Source: Allorhizocola rhizosphaerae
GTDB taxonomy: Bacteria; Actinomycetota; Actinomycetes; Mycobacteriales; Micromonosporaceae
Assembly: GCF_003426775.1 (NCBI RefSeq)
Contig: NZ_QJUG01000004.1
Coordinates: 1-64,000 of the forward strand
DNA: 64,000 nucleotides
Direction of reading: 5' to 3'
A program made the translations under genes and the position numbers. Position 1 is the stretch's first letter; the number at the start of each line of letters is the position of its first letter. The notes beneath the pieces were generated by a model, which made no database searches, was not told the DNA's origin, and saw nothing but the letters and a program-made list of their open reading frames with translations. Shown here piece by piece: positions 31,445 to 40,555 of this stretch.

Positions 31445-32376
31445 GGGATGTGATGTCGGTGACCACCGAGAGCGACGCCGAGACGCTGATCGTCAGGCTG
31501 CGTGGCTTATTACCGACCCTGGCCGAATCCGAGCGGGCCGTGGGGCGGCTCGTGCTCGACCAGCCCGCTGAGATCGCACGGGTGGGCATCTCCGAGCTTG
31601 CCCGGCGCGCAGGGACCTCTGCCACCACCGTGACCCGTTTTTGCCGAAGCATTGGTTTGAATGGGTACCAGGAGCTGCGCCTGCTGCTCGCGGTGGCCGG
31701 ATACAAGCAGGAGGCGGCCGGGCGTCAGCTGCCGATCGGCGCCGAGGCGGAGATCGCGGCAGACGACCCGCTGCCCGCCATCAGCCGCAAGATCGCGCTC
31801 GCGTCGCAGCAGGCGATCCAGGACACGTTCGAAACGTTCGACCTGTCGGCCCTGGCACGGGCGGTCGAGAGCATATCGGGGGCGCGCAAGGTCGACATCT
31901 ACGGCGTGGGCGCCTCGGATGTGGTCGTGCACGATCTGCACCACAAGCTCTCGCACCTGGGCCTGGTAACGGTCGCGTATTCGGATGTGCACCTGTCGCT
32001 GGGCTCGGCGGCACACCTGAAGCCGGGTGATGTCGCGATCGGTGTGTCGCACTCGGGCCAGACGCACGAGGTGCTCGACCCGATGCGGGTCGCGGGAGAG
32101 CGTGGCGCCACGACCATCGCGGTGACCAACTATCCGCACTCGTCGCTGGCCGAGCAGGTCGACGTGGTGCTCGCCAGCGCCGGGCAGGAGGACGTGCTGT
32201 TCCGCACGGGTGCGACCGTGAGCCGGATCGCCCAGCTGTACGTGACCGACTGCCTGTTCGTCGCGCTCGCGCAGTATCGGGGCGAGGAGGCATGGGCCGC
32301 GTTCGAGCAGGCCCAGCAGGCGATATCCACACGAACGGGAGTTGATCGTGCACGCAGCGGCCGCCGTACCCACTGA
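31441..32376 (+). CDS. murR: MurR/RpiR-family transcriptional regulator
   Basis: A 311-residue regulator. N-terminal HTH_6 domain (about 15-90: LPTLAESERAVGRLVLDQP...ISELARRAGTSATTVTRFCRSIG) and C-terminal SIS sugar-phosphate-binding domain (about 130-270: VDIYGVGASDVVVHDLHHK...DVAIGVSHSGQTHEV). It probably senses MurNAc-6-P or GlcNAc-6-P and represses or activates this operon. The ATG overlaps the permease stop; an ATG four codons later is an alternative. Leu23 and Leu24 are both encoded by TTA (31507-31512), suggesting control by the rare Leu-tRNA bldA. The SIS domain is complete. Confidence 0.88.
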   Translation: MRDVMSVTTESDAETLIVRLRGLLPTLAESERAVGRLVLDQPAEIARVGISELARRAGTSATTVTRFCRSIGLNGYQELRLLLAVAGYKQEAAGRQLPIGAEAEIAADDPLPAISRKIALASQQAIQDTFETFDLSALARAVESISGARKVDIYGVGASDVVVHDLHHKLSHLGLVTVAYSDVHLSLGSAAHLKPGDVAIGVSHSGQTHEVLDPMRVAGERGATTIAVTNYPHSSLAEQVDVVLASAGQEDVLFRTGATVSRIAQLYVTDCLFVALAQYRGEEAWAAFEQAQQAISTRTGVDRARSGRRTH

Positions 32377-33244
32377 GGAGCGCAATCCGGCATCCATGCA
32401 CTTGGATGCCATGCCTCTTCCCGACCTGCTGCGCCTCATCAACGAACAGGATGCGACCGTCCCCGGGGCGGTCGCAGCCGTGTTGCCGCAGATCGAGTTG
32501 GCCGTCCAGGCCGGGGTGCGCGCGCTGCGCTCCGGCGGGCGGATCCACTACTTCGGCGCCGGCACCTCGGGCCGGGCCGCGTTCGCCGACGCTGCCGAAT
32601 TGCGGCCCACCTTCAGCCTCGACCCGGACAAGGTCGTGGCGCACGTCGCCGGCGGACTCGAGGCGCTGTGGAGCGCCGTCGAGTCCGCCGAGGACGACGA
32701 CGCGGCGGGGGAGCGCGATGCCGCGTCGGTGACCTCGCAGGATCTGGTGATCGGCGTGGCGGCGAGCGGGGCGACGCCGTATGTGGCGGGGGCTTTGCGG
32801 CAGGCGCGCAAGGTCGGGGCGACCACGGCGCTCATCTCGTCGCACCCGCACGCGCCGCTGGCCGAATACGCGGACATCGACATCGCAGTCAACACCGGGC
32901 CGGAGGTCATCACCGGCTCGACCCGGATGAAGGCAGGGACGGCGGCAAAGTTGGTGCTGCACACGTTTTCGACCGCGGTGATGGTCCGGATTGGACGGAC
33001 CTGGTCCAACCTCATGGTGTGCGCCGTGCCCACCAACGCCAAGCTGCGCCAGCGTGCGGTGCGCACCCTGGTCAGCGCGACCGGGGTCGACCCGGACGTG
33101 GCGCAGGCGGCCATCGACGCGGCGGGCCAGGAGTTGCCGGTGGCACTGGTCATGCTGCTGTCCACAGTGGACGCGGCCACCGCCCGCGAAGCGCTGGCGG
33201 CGGCGCACGGCGTGGTCGCCGACGCGGTGCGCGCGCTGACCTGA
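32348..33244 (+). CDS. murQ: N-acetylmuramic acid 6-phosphate etherase
   Basis: A 298-residue SIS-domain lyase that removes D-lactate from MurNAc-6-P to give GlcNAc-6-P, a step of peptidoglycan recycling. Family features include the N-terminus TEERNPASMHLDAM, the catalytic loop GAGTSGRAAFADAAELRPTF (Glu in AELRPTF), and GPEVITGSTRMKAGTAAKLVL. I chose the GTG at 32348 with GGGAG six bases upstream; it overlaps the end of murR by 29 bases. An in-frame TTG at 32342 is possible. Together with the kinase and importer it completes an amino-sugar salvage operon. Confidence 0.92.
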   Translation: MHAAAAVPTEERNPASMHLDAMPLPDLLRLINEQDATVPGAVAAVLPQIELAVQAGVRALRSGGRIHYFGAGTSGRAAFADAAELRPTFSLDPDKVVAHVAGGLEALWSAVESAEDDDAAGERDAASVTSQDLVIGVAASGATPYVAGALRQARKVGATTALISSHPHAPLAEYADIDIAVNTGPEVITGSTRMKAGTAAKLVLHTFSTAVMVRIGRTWSNLMVCAVPTNAKLRQRAVRTLVSATGVDPDVAQAAIDAAGQELPVALVMLLSTVDAATAREALAAAHGVVADAVRALT

Positions 33245-33310
33245 TCAAAGGCGCCCAACTGTCCGGTTCATCCGACACGGCGCATCGCTTGCTGCCCAGC
33301 GCGTACAAAT

Positions 33311-33389
33311 GGTGCGCTCAATAGGGCGCGCAGGACACCGCGAAAACAAAGGGTGCGCTCAATCCGGCGCGCAGGACACCGCGAAAACA
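33311..33389. repeat. Two-copy 41-base tandem repeat in a 514-base gene-free stretch
   Basis: GGTGCGCTCAAT..GGCGCGC, followed by AGGACACCGCGAAAACA, occurs at 33311-33348 and 33352-33389, identical except for two bases and with a 41-base period. The surrounding gap 33245-33758 has open frames in several phases, but none with recognisable domains or a ribosome site; I see no supported gene in it. Confidence 0.65.
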
Positions 33390-33758
33390 TCTGCGCATGG
33401 CATTGCTCCTTTGCCGGGGGGAGAGGTGCCGCCGCCCCCGCGGGCAGCGGCACCCGCGGTTCAACGACAGGGCGCGGTGATACCGGGCCTGATCCGTATG
33501 CCCCACACCGCTGGCGGCGGGTCCTCCGGTATCCCGATGAAGTATCCCCCGCCGCCGCACAGAACGCGCTGCCCCGGACGCATCGAATCGCGCCAAACGG
33601 GCATCAGCAGTGGATCCGCCTCGACGTGGGCTCCAGATCGGGGACTCGCCTGCAGAGCGCCGGGACAAGAACGTGCGCTTACAACAGCCCGGAAATCGTC
33701 GTTGGGCTAATCGCCGTCGACTGCGACCTCAGCAACCGCAGACTACGCTGGCATTGAC

Positions 33759-34676
33759 TCAGGGTATGAGCACCAGTTTGCCCCTGACTCGGGCGGTTTC
33801 GCTGGTGCGGTGGGCCAGAGCGGCCTCGTGCAGCGGGAAGACCTCCTGCACGTGCACGCGCAACTGGTCGAGCTTGGCGAGAGCTTCGAGGTCGTCGGCC
33901 GACGGCGCGACCTGCACCGCCTCGAGACGCACGCCCCTTCGTGAGGCATCCTGATCGGTGACTCCGGGCCGGTCCCAGAGCGTGCTGACGAGAATCCCGC
34001 CCGGTGCGAGGGTCGGTAACGATCGGGCGCCGTAGGAGTCGCCGATATTGTCGAGTACCACGTCGACATCGCGCACGGCGTCGGCGAAGTCCACTGTGGA
34101 GTAGTCGATGGTCTCGTCGGCGCCCAGCTCGCGCAGGAAGTCGTGATTGGACGCGCGGGCGGTGCCGATGACATGCGCACCAAGCGCTTTGGCGATCTGC
34201 ACGGCGACGTGACCGACGCCTCCGGCCGCAGCATGGACCAAAACGCGTTGGCCCGGCTTGACCCCGGCGATGTGAACGAGCCCCTGCCATGCCGTGAGCC
34301 CGACCGAGGCCAGCCCGGCGGCCTGGACGTGGTCGAGCGTGGCGGGCTTGGCCGCGAGATCCGCCTCGGGCACGCGCGCGTATTCGGCGTAGGCCCGCGC
34401 GAAAAACCTCGGCATGCCGAACACCTCATCGCCGGGCTGGAACCGGCTGACGCGCTCGCCCACCGACTCGACGACACCGGACAGGTCGAACCCGGGGATG
34501 TGTGGGAGTTCGACCGGAAAAGGCACGGCCCCCGCGCGGATCTTCCAGTCGGCGGGGTTCACGCTCGCGGCACGCACGCGGACGACGACATCGTCGGGCC
34601 CTGCCACGGGCGGCACGACTTCGGTGTATTGGAGGACCTCTGGGCCGCCAAGCGCGGTCTGCACAATAGCTTTCAC
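33759..34676 (-). CDS. NADP-dependent quinone oxidoreductase-like MDR protein
   Basis: A 305-residue zinc-independent medium-chain reductase of the quinone oxidoreductase type. It starts VKAIVQTALGGPEVLQYTEV with GTG at 34676, and the cofactor-binding fold shows VHAAAGGVGHVAVQIAKALGA (about 150-170). There are no zinc-binding Cys clusters. Enzymes of this group reduce quinones or alpha,beta-unsaturated carbonyls with NADPH. The gene is divergent from an AraC-family regulator with 93 bases between, a common regulator-target pair for electrophile stress. Longer upstream open frame is non-homologous and rejected. Confidence 0.88.
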   Translation of the reverse strand: MKAIVQTALGGPEVLQYTEVVPPVAGPDDVVVRVRAASVNPADWKIRAGAVPFPVELPHIPGFDLSGVVESVGERVSRFQPGDEVFGMPRFFARAYAEYARVPEADLAAKPATLDHVQAAGLASVGLTAWQGLVHIAGVKPGQRVLVHAAAGGVGHVAVQIAKALGAHVIGTARASNHDFLRELGADETIDYSTVDFADAVRDVDVVLDNIGDSYGARSLPTLAPGGILVSTLWDRPGVTDQDASRRGVRLEAVQVAPSADDLEALAKLDQLRVHVQEVFPLHEAALAHRTSETARVRGKLVLIP

Positions 34677-34769
34677 GTGGCCAACCGTAAGGCGGTCCGC
34701 ATGAGATGTCCAAGCACAATGCGTCCGCGATCCATACCCGATCGTCTCAGCGACGATACGATTGGAGCC

Positions 34770-35660
34770 GTGGACGTGCTCGGTGACGCGCTTGCCGCCA
34801 TGCGGTCGGGGCAGCAGCCTGGGTCGACGCGCACCGAGGTGCGTGCGCCTTGGGGCCTGAGCTTCGACAAGATCGCCGGGGCGGCGTTTCACGTGGTGCT
34901 GCAAGGCTCGTGCTGGCTCCTGCCGTCGAAAGGCGCGCCGGTCGCGCTCGGGCCGGGCGATGTCGTGTTCCTGCGCGGCGGTGGGCGACACGGGCTGGCC
35001 GACGACCCGCGCACACCGCTGAAGGTTTTCGGCGCGGGTGTCCACGACGGCACGGGTGCACAGACCGTATTGCTGTGCGGGGCCTACCATCTCGACCTCG
35101 CCCGCCCGCACCCGCTCCTGCAGGATCTGCCCGAAGTGATCCATCTGTCCACTGGGGTCGGGCGGAATGCCCCGCTGCGCGCGGCGGTCGAGTTGCTCGG
35201 GCACGAGCTCGACACGGCCGGTGGGGCCGGTGTGCCCGCGCTCGTAGACCTGCTGCTGCTCTACATCCTGCGGGCCTGGTTCGACGACCGGCCCGACTCG
35301 GGCGGTTGGGCGCTGGCGCTGCGCGACCCGCCGGTGCGGGCCGCGCTGGAGGCCGTCCATCGGGAGCCGGGCCGGGCGTGGACGGTCGCCGAGCTCGGGC
35401 GGTTGGGCGGGCTTTCGCGGGCCACGTTTGCCCGCCGGTTCACCGAGCAGGTCGGCCGGCCGCCGCTGGCCTATCTCACGTGGTGGCGGATGACCGTGGC
35501 CGCGCGGCGGCTTCAGGAAAACGACGCACCCGTGGCGGCGGTCGCGACCCGAGCCGGATACACCTCCGAGTTCGCCTTCGCGCGGGCATTCAAGCGCGAA
35601 TTCGGGATCGCGCCGGGAACATATCGCAAACGCCTGCGGGCAGGGGCGAACCATTTGTAG
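34770..35660 (+). CDS. AraC-family regulator with cupin sensor domain
   Basis: A 296-residue regulator. The N-terminal cupin (AraC_binding/Cupin_6 type, about 1-165) shows SCWLLPSKGAPVALGPGDVVFLRGGGRHGLADD. The C-terminal AraC HTH pair (about 195-290) shows WTVAELGRLGGLSRATFARRFTEQVGRPPLAYLTWWRM and VAAVATRAGYTSEFAFARAFKREFGIAPGTYR. I chose the GTG at 34770 with TTGGAGCC upstream, giving MDVLGDALAAMRSG, the usual start of this family; an ATG at 34701 would add a non-homologous tail. Likely controls the divergent quinone reductase. The PBP gene follows after only seven bases. Confidence 0.87.
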   Translation: MDVLGDALAAMRSGQQPGSTRTEVRAPWGLSFDKIAGAAFHVVLQGSCWLLPSKGAPVALGPGDVVFLRGGGRHGLADDPRTPLKVFGAGVHDGTGAQTVLLCGAYHLDLARPHPLLQDLPEVIHLSTGVGRNAPLRAAVELLGHELDTAGGAGVPALVDLLLLYILRAWFDDRPDSGGWALALRDPPVRAALEAVHREPGRAWTVAELGRLGGLSRATFARRFTEQVGRPPLAYLTWWRMTVAARRLQENDAPVAAVATRAGYTSEFAFARAFKREFGIAPGTYRKRLRAGANHL

Positions 35661-35667
35661 CGTAAGC

Positions 35668-37761
35668 ATGGTGGGAGAATTCTTCGAACGCATCCCGCAG
35701 GTGCTCAGGGCCGGGCTCTTGGCCGGGTTGGTGATGGGGATCGTGCTCGCCCCGCTGGGGATCGCCCTCGGGATGGCAGCCAAGGAGGGCAGCGAAAAGT
35801 GGCTGAGCGTGCCCAACAACCTGGCCGACGTGCCGGCCGGACAGACGAGCTACGTCTACGGGGCCGACAATCAGACACTGCTTGCGATGTTCTACGAGGA
35901 GCACCGCCGGTACCTCAAAATAAATGAGATACCGCAACATCTTCAGCATGCCGTCATCGCCGCGGAGGATTCGAGATTCTTCCAGCACAACGGCGTCGAC
36001 GTGAAGGGCATGGCGCGGGCGTTCGTGGCCAACCAGAAGGCCGGTGAGGTGGAGCAGGGCGCATCCACACTGACAATGCAGTATGTGCGGATGGCGCTGC
36101 GCGACTCGGCCCGGACTCCAAACGAAGTCATCGAGGCCACCGAGCAGACGACCCGGCGCAAGGTGCGCGAGGTGCGCATCGCCCTGGAGATTGAGAAGAG
36201 ACTGAGCAAACCCGAGATTCTTGAGCGGTACCTCAACACCGCCTACTTTGGACACCGAGCCTACGGTGTGTTCGCCGCGGCCGAGATCTACCTTTCGAAG
36301 GCGCCCGCGCAGGTGACGCTGGCCGAGTCGGCGATGCTCGCCGGTCTGGTCAAGGCGCCAACCGATTACGATCCGGCGGCGCAGGATTCCGCGGCGGCCA
36401 AGGACCGGCGCGACTGGGTGCTCACCCAGATGGCCGATCAGAAGCTGGTGACCCCCGAGGAGGCGGAGGCCGCCAAGCGGGAACCGTTGGCACTCAAGGT
36501 GTATGACCCGCCGCGCGACTGCGTTGCCGCCCATGACGGCTGGGGATTCTTCTGTGACTTCTTCAAATCGTGGTGGATGCGGCAGGAGGCGTTCGGCGCC
36601 AACCCCAATGAGCGTTTGGACAAGCTGTTGCGTAGTGGGTACCGGATAGTCACCACACTGGATCCCGCGATCCAGACGATAGCGCGCAACGAAATCGCCT
36701 CCAAGGAGAAGGAGGACAGCGTGTTCGCGCACGGGGTGGTGGCCATCGAGCCAGGCACGGGCAAGGTCAAGGCCATGGCCGTCAACCGGAAGTATTCGGT
36801 GGACCAGAGTGGCAACGGCCCGCACACCGACCCGGCCAAGGCCAGTGCCATCCCGGGCAACTACCCGAACACGGTCAACCCGTTGCTCGGCGGCGGCGAC
36901 ATGCCCGGCTATCAGGCCGGCTCGACGTTCAAACTCTTCACACTCGTTGCGGCGCTTGAGGCGGGCATGCCGCTGACGACCAGTTATCATGCGCCGCACC
37001 GGTATGTCAGCATCTACCTCAACGATCCCGGCTCGCCGTCGTCGTGTGGCGACCGGTGGTGCCCGGTGAACGCGAATGCGTCGATGACCGGCACGCACAC
37101 CATGTGGTCCGGCTTCGGCAAGTCCGTCAACACCTACTTCGTGCAGCTGGAACAGGCGGTCGGGGCAGAAAAGGCGGTGCGCATGGCCGAACGGCTGGGC
37201 CTGAAGTGGCGCTCGGAGACCGACAAGATGATGGCCTCGCCCGAGCGGGCCGACGGCTGGGGCTCGTTTACCCTGGGCGTGGCCGACACGACCCCGCTGG
37301 AGATGGCCAACGCGATCGCGACCGTCGCGGCGGACGGCAAGTATTGCGAGCCGCTCCCGGTCGAGTCCATCACGGCGCAGGACGGCGGGGCGGTGTCGTT
37401 CGGAAACAAGTGCCACCAGGCGATCCCCGAGTCTGTCGCGCGTGCGGCCACCGACGCGGCGCGGTGCGTGACCGGATACAAGGCCGCGGGCGGCGACTGC
37501 GGCGACTGGTCCACGGCTTCGGGTGTCTATCCTGCGGTCGGCCGGCCGGTCGCGGGCAAGACGGGTACCACCGACGACACCAGGGCGGCCTGGTTCATCG
37601 GATTCACCCCGCAGCTCGCGGCCGCCAGCTTCATCGCCGACCCGGACAACCCGTTCAACGTCGTGGGCGACGGGCAGTCCCACAAGCCCATCCAGACCGT
37701 CTCCACCGTGTTGCGCGACGGCCTCGCCGGCCAGCCCGCGAAAGACTTCACGTATCCATAG
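35668..37761 (+). CDS. Class A penicillin-binding protein
   Basis: A 697-residue bifunctional peptidoglycan synthase anchored by one N-terminal membrane helix (about 15-38). The glycosyltransferase (GT51) domain has the catalytic Glu in VIAAEDSRFFQHNGVD (Glu100) and GASTLTMQYVR. The transpeptidase domain has SxxK as STFK (419-422), SVN (486-488) and KTGTT (631-635). Extra Cys pairs (for example DPPRDC...FFCDFF and CGDRWC) are typical of actinobacterial PonA-type proteins. It lacks the long C-terminal PASTA or Pro-rich tail of some homologues. It polymerises and cross-links wall outside the membrane. Confidence 0.92.
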   Translation: MVGEFFERIPQVLRAGLLAGLVMGIVLAPLGIALGMAAKEGSEKWLSVPNNLADVPAGQTSYVYGADNQTLLAMFYEEHRRYLKINEIPQHLQHAVIAAEDSRFFQHNGVDVKGMARAFVANQKAGEVEQGASTLTMQYVRMALRDSARTPNEVIEATEQTTRRKVREVRIALEIEKRLSKPEILERYLNTAYFGHRAYGVFAAAEIYLSKAPAQVTLAESAMLAGLVKAPTDYDPAAQDSAAAKDRRDWVLTQMADQKLVTPEEAEAAKREPLALKVYDPPRDCVAAHDGWGFFCDFFKSWWMRQEAFGANPNERLDKLLRSGYRIVTTLDPAIQTIARNEIASKEKEDSVFAHGVVAIEPGTGKVKAMAVNRKYSVDQSGNGPHTDPAKASAIPGNYPNTVNPLLGGGDMPGYQAGSTFKLFTLVAALEAGMPLTTSYHAPHRYVSIYLNDPGSPSSCGDRWCPVNANASMTGTHTMWSGFGKSVNTYFVQLEQAVGAEKAVRMAERLGLKWRSETDKMMASPERADGWGSFTLGVADTTPLEMANAIATVAADGKYCEPLPVESITAQDGGAVSFGNKCHQAIPESVARAATDAARCVTGYKAAGGDCGDWSTASGVYPAVGRPVAGKTGTTDDTRAAWFIGFTPQLAAASFIADPDNPFNVVGDGQSHKPIQTVSTVLRDGLAGQPAKDFTYP

Positions 37762-38644
37762 CGCGTCTAAGCTGAGCGACGATGCTTTCGGGATCGGTGC
37801 GCAGGAGAAAGGCCGGGAACCGCAGCACCCGGTCGCCCTTGAGCCAGATTTCGTTCTGCCGCAACATATCGGCACCCCAGTGTTCGGCGTCCATGTGGTG
37901 CGCTCCGTCGATCTCCAGGTGCAGTTGATGGTCGTGCCAATAGGCATCCAGATAACGCATCCGTCCGCTGGCGTCGCGCCGCCACACCTGCCGATCCGGC
38001 TCGGGCAGCCCGTGCCTGCGGCACAGCACGGCAAACTCTATCTCTGGTATGGAAGTCGCGCCGCCCTCGGCGTAGTTGGCCGTCTCGCGCACCAGGTGGC
38101 GGCGCTTGGCTCTGGGCTGCTCCGCGATGGCGCGCAGGATCTCGCCGGGTGTCGCCCGCCGCTGCTGGCACGCCGCCGCCACGATGAGTTGCGCCTCCTT
38201 GTCGCTGCGCGCCCACTGTGCCGCATCGACAACGCTTCGCGCCATCGTGGTCCTCGCTGGAGCGCCAATCCGTTTGGGAGATTTGGCCGTGCGATGCACC
38301 CTAATCTGAGGCATGTCTCTGAGCAGGAGCTTCGGCTTGCGACGGACGCCGCCGGGAACGAGGAGGTCGACGACCTCCTGGGTTTCGAGCCGCAGGCCGC
38401 CTTCTCGCGCGGCCGCCAGCCCCGCGAGGACGGCCCCTTCCCCGATGCCCAGCACAGCCACCCAATGCTTCTGCCGGGTGGTGAGCTGCCCGCCAGTGGT
38501 GACGAAGACTCCCTGCGAGGCACGGCGCCATCGCTCCTTCGCCACTTGGTGCGCGACATGGCTGCGGCTCGTGTGCGTCACTGCCTGTTGGTAGGTAACG
38601 ACTCCCGACTGGAGCACGAGGAGGTGTTCCCACTGCTTTGTCAC
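37748..38644 (-). CDS. DUF559 (Vsr-like endonuclease fold) protein with N-terminal winged helix
   Basis: A 298-residue protein. The N-terminal part (VTKQWEHLLVLQSGVVTYQQAVTHTSRSHVAHQVAKERWRRASQGVFVTTGG, given here in pieces: QSGVVTYQQA, KERWRRAS) resembles the AbiEi-type winged helix. The C-terminal 100 residues are DUF559, a very-short-patch-repair-like nuclease fold with YLDAYWHDHQLHLEIDGAHH and VLRFPAFLL. The Asp-x-Glu-x-Asp spacing fits a PD-(D/E)xK-like site. The start GTG at 38644 was preferred over an in-frame TTG at 38677. It is convergent with the PBP gene (14-base overlap). Function unknown; related proteins are common and single in actinobacteria. Confidence 0.78.
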   Translation of the reverse strand: MTKQWEHLLVLQSGVVTYQQAVTHTSRSHVAHQVAKERWRRASQGVFVTTGGQLTTRQKHWVAVLGIGEGAVLAGLAAAREGGLRLETQEVVDLLVPGGVRRKPKLLLRDMPQIRVHRTAKSPKRIGAPARTTMARSVVDAAQWARSDKEAQLIVAAACQQRRATPGEILRAIAEQPRAKRRHLVRETANYAEGGATSIPEIEFAVLCRRHGLPEPDRQVWRRDASGRMRYLDAYWHDHQLHLEIDGAHHMDAEHWGADMLRQNEIWLKGDRVLRFPAFLLRTDPESIVAQLRRAMDT

Positions 38645-38676
38645 GCCCGCAGTCTCGCGCCCGGGTACGACAGTCA

Positions 38677-38722
38677 ATCTTGGAAGGTTTTACACGCTAT
38701 AGCGTGTAAAACCTTCCAAGAT
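38677..38722. terminator. Perfect 46-base palindrome, probable terminator
   Basis: Positions 38677-38722 are perfectly self-complementary around GCTATAGC, with each 23-base arm beginning ATCTTGGAAGGTTTTACACG. It starts two bases after the stop of the sugar permease gene and lies before the DUF559 gene on the same strand. It is a very strong hairpin for ending the importer transcript. A perfect palindrome of this length with no loop is also what some repeat elements look like. Confidence 0.75.
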
Positions 38723-38723
38723 C

Positions 38724-39545
38724 TCAGCCCTTCAATCCGGTCGTGTTGATGCCTTGCACGAGCATGCGCTGGAAGGCCACGAAGAACGCGAAGACCGGGA
38801 GCAGAGACAGGACAGACATGGCGAACATCGGGCCCAACGACGTTTGGCCGGTGCTATCAAGGAAGTTGCGCAAGGCAACCGGCACGGTGATGTTTTCCAG
38901 GTCGTTCAGATAGATGAGTTGCGTGAAGAAGTCGTTCCACGTCCAGATGAACGAGAAGATGGCGCTTGTCACCAGGGCTGGGCGGGACAGCGGGAGGATT
39001 ATCTTCAGGAAGACCTGATAGGGACCGGCTCCGTCGATGCGCGCCGCGTCGTCGAGCTCACGCGGGATGCCGCGCATGAACTGGACCATCAGGAAGATGA
39101 AGAACGCCTCCGTGGCAAGCAGTTTGGGCACGATCAGCGGCGCCGTGGTGTCGATCCAGTCGAACGCCTTGAACAGGATGTACTGCGGGACGATCAGCAC
39201 GTGCCCCGGCAGGAGCAGCGTGCCGATCATCGCGGCGAAATACAGCCCGCGCCCGCGAAAACGTAGCCTCGCGAATGCGTAGGCCGCGAGCAGACACGAC
39301 GCGCAGTTGGCCAAAACCGTGAGTCCCGCGATGACCGTGGAGTTCCAGAAGAAGGTGCCGAACCCGACGTCCATGCTCGACCATCCGGCCGGATAGTGCG
39401 CCGTTGTCGCGTTTCCCGGCCACAGGCTCACGCTGCCGACGATTTCGTCGTCGGGCTTGAACGACGTGCTGACCATCCACAGCAGTGGATACAACACCAG
39501 CGCCATCAACCCAAGCAGGATAAGCAGTCTCACGAAGTGTCTCAT
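38724..39545 (-). CDS. Sugar ABC permease (MalG type)
   Basis: A 273-residue membrane permease with six predicted helices (first LLILLGLMALVLYPLLWMV). The EAA loop is DDAARIDGAGPYQVFLKIILP. GGGAGGAAATGCC precedes the ATG at 39545. Last gene of the importer operon, 95 bases after the other permease, ending at the palindromic hairpin. No ATPase is encoded nearby. The substrate is probably a pectin-derived or uronate-containing oligosaccharide, judging from the LacI regulator and the catabolic genes beyond it. Confidence 0.87.
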   Translation of the reverse strand: MRHFVRLLILLGLMALVLYPLLWMVSTSFKPDDEIVGSVSLWPGNATTAHYPAGWSSMDVGFGTFFWNSTVIAGLTVLANCASCLLAAYAFARLRFRGRGLYFAAMIGTLLLPGHVLIVPQYILFKAFDWIDTTAPLIVPKLLATEAFFIFLMVQFMRGIPRELDDAARIDGAGPYQVFLKIILPLSRPALVTSAIFSFIWTWNDFFTQLIYLNDLENITVPVALRNFLDSTGQTSLGPMFAMSVLSLLPVFAFFVAFQRMLVQGINTTGLKG

Positions 39546-39640
39546 GGCATTTCCTCCCCTGCTCGGCCGGACGCGTGGCTGCTGCAGCGCATCACGGCCC
39601 GCCGGCGAGCTGGGCTGGCGTGTTTGGAGCAAACTTCCGC

Positions 39641-40555
39641 TCATTGGCCGTCTCCGTAATGGACCCAGAACTTGCCGGTCGAGAAAAGCGTGGCCGTGAT
39701 GAGGGCGATCGCGATCAGGAAGACCCACGCCATGGCGGAGGCGTAGCCCATTTCGTAGTCGGTGAAGCCGGACTGATACAGGTAAAGCGTGTACATCAGC
39801 GTCGAGTCGACGGGCCCACCGGTACCTCCGGACACCACGTATGCCGAGGTGAACCCCTGGAAGCCGTTGATGGTCTCCAGCACGAGGTTGAAGAAGATAA
39901 CGGGAGACAGACCCGGCAGGGTGATGTGCCAGAAGGAGCGCCACTTGGTGGCGCCGTCTACCGCCGCCGCCTCGTAGAGCTCGTTGGGCACCTGCTTGAG
40001 GCCCGCCAGGAAGATGACCATCGGCGCGCCGAACTGCCAGATGGCAAGCACGACAAGGGTTTCCAGTGCCCAGTCGGGCTCGTTGATCCAGTTAAGCCCT
40101 TCTATGCCGAACAGCGCAAGGAATGCGTTGACCGCGCCGTCCTTCGACCACATCGCCCGCCACACCAGCGCGAGCGCGACACTGCCGCCCAGCAGCGACG
40201 GCAGGTAGAACAGTCCACGGAAGATGCCGGTGCCGCGGCGCTCCTTGTTGAGCAGCAGGGCGACGCCGAGCGCCGCGGCGAGTTTGAGGGGCACGGCCAC
40301 CAGGGCGAATATCACGGTCACGCCCACCGCGTCCAAGTAGTGCGGATCGTCGGCGAACATGCGCGTGTAGTTGTCGAAGCCCACCCATTCCAGCTCCGAC
40401 CAATCCGACAGCAGGTCGTAGTTGGTGAAGCTGAGCACGAGCGAGCCGAGCATGGGGATCGCAGTGATCCCCATGAGCCCGAGCAGCCAGGGCGACAGGA
40501 AGACGTATCCTGCTATGCCCTCTTTGCGGTTGGCCGGATTACTTGAGCGCGGCAT
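39641..40555 (-). CDS. Sugar ABC permease (MalF type)
   Basis: A 304-residue permease with six predicted helices (first GIAGYVFLSPWLLGLMGITAIPML). The EAA loop is EAAAVDGATKWRSFWHITLP. Its ATG lies within the last 17 bases of the binding-protein gene, so translation is coupled. Partner of the MalG-type permease downstream. Confidence 0.87.
   Translation of the reverse strand: MPRSSNPANRKEGIAGYVFLSPWLLGLMGITAIPMLGSLVLSFTNYDLLSDWSELEWVGFDNYTRMFADDPHYLDAVGVTVIFALVAVPLKLAAALGVALLLNKERRGTGIFRGLFYLPSLLGGSVALALVWRAMWSKDGAVNAFLALFGIEGLNWINEPDWALETLVVLAIWQFGAPMVIFLAGLKQVPNELYEAAAVDGATKWRSFWHITLPGLSPVIFFNLVLETINGFQGFTSAYVVSGGTGGPVDSTLMYTLYLYQSGFTDYEMGYASAMAWVFLIAIALITATLFSTGKFWVHYGDGQ

Noticed and set aside
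33311-33389. Possible CRISPR-like repeat
   Set aside because: Only two units with a 3-base gap, no spacers and no cas genes.
33353-33757. Plus-strand open frame ending QQWIRLDVGSRSG...NRRLRWH in the gap after murQ
   Set aside because: No recognised family, no ribosome site, begins inside the tandem repeat, and codon third positions are not GC-rich as in the neighbours.
34677-35819. Long upstream extension of the quinone oxidoreductase frame
   Set aside because: It is antisense to the AraC gene; homology begins only at the GTG at 34676.
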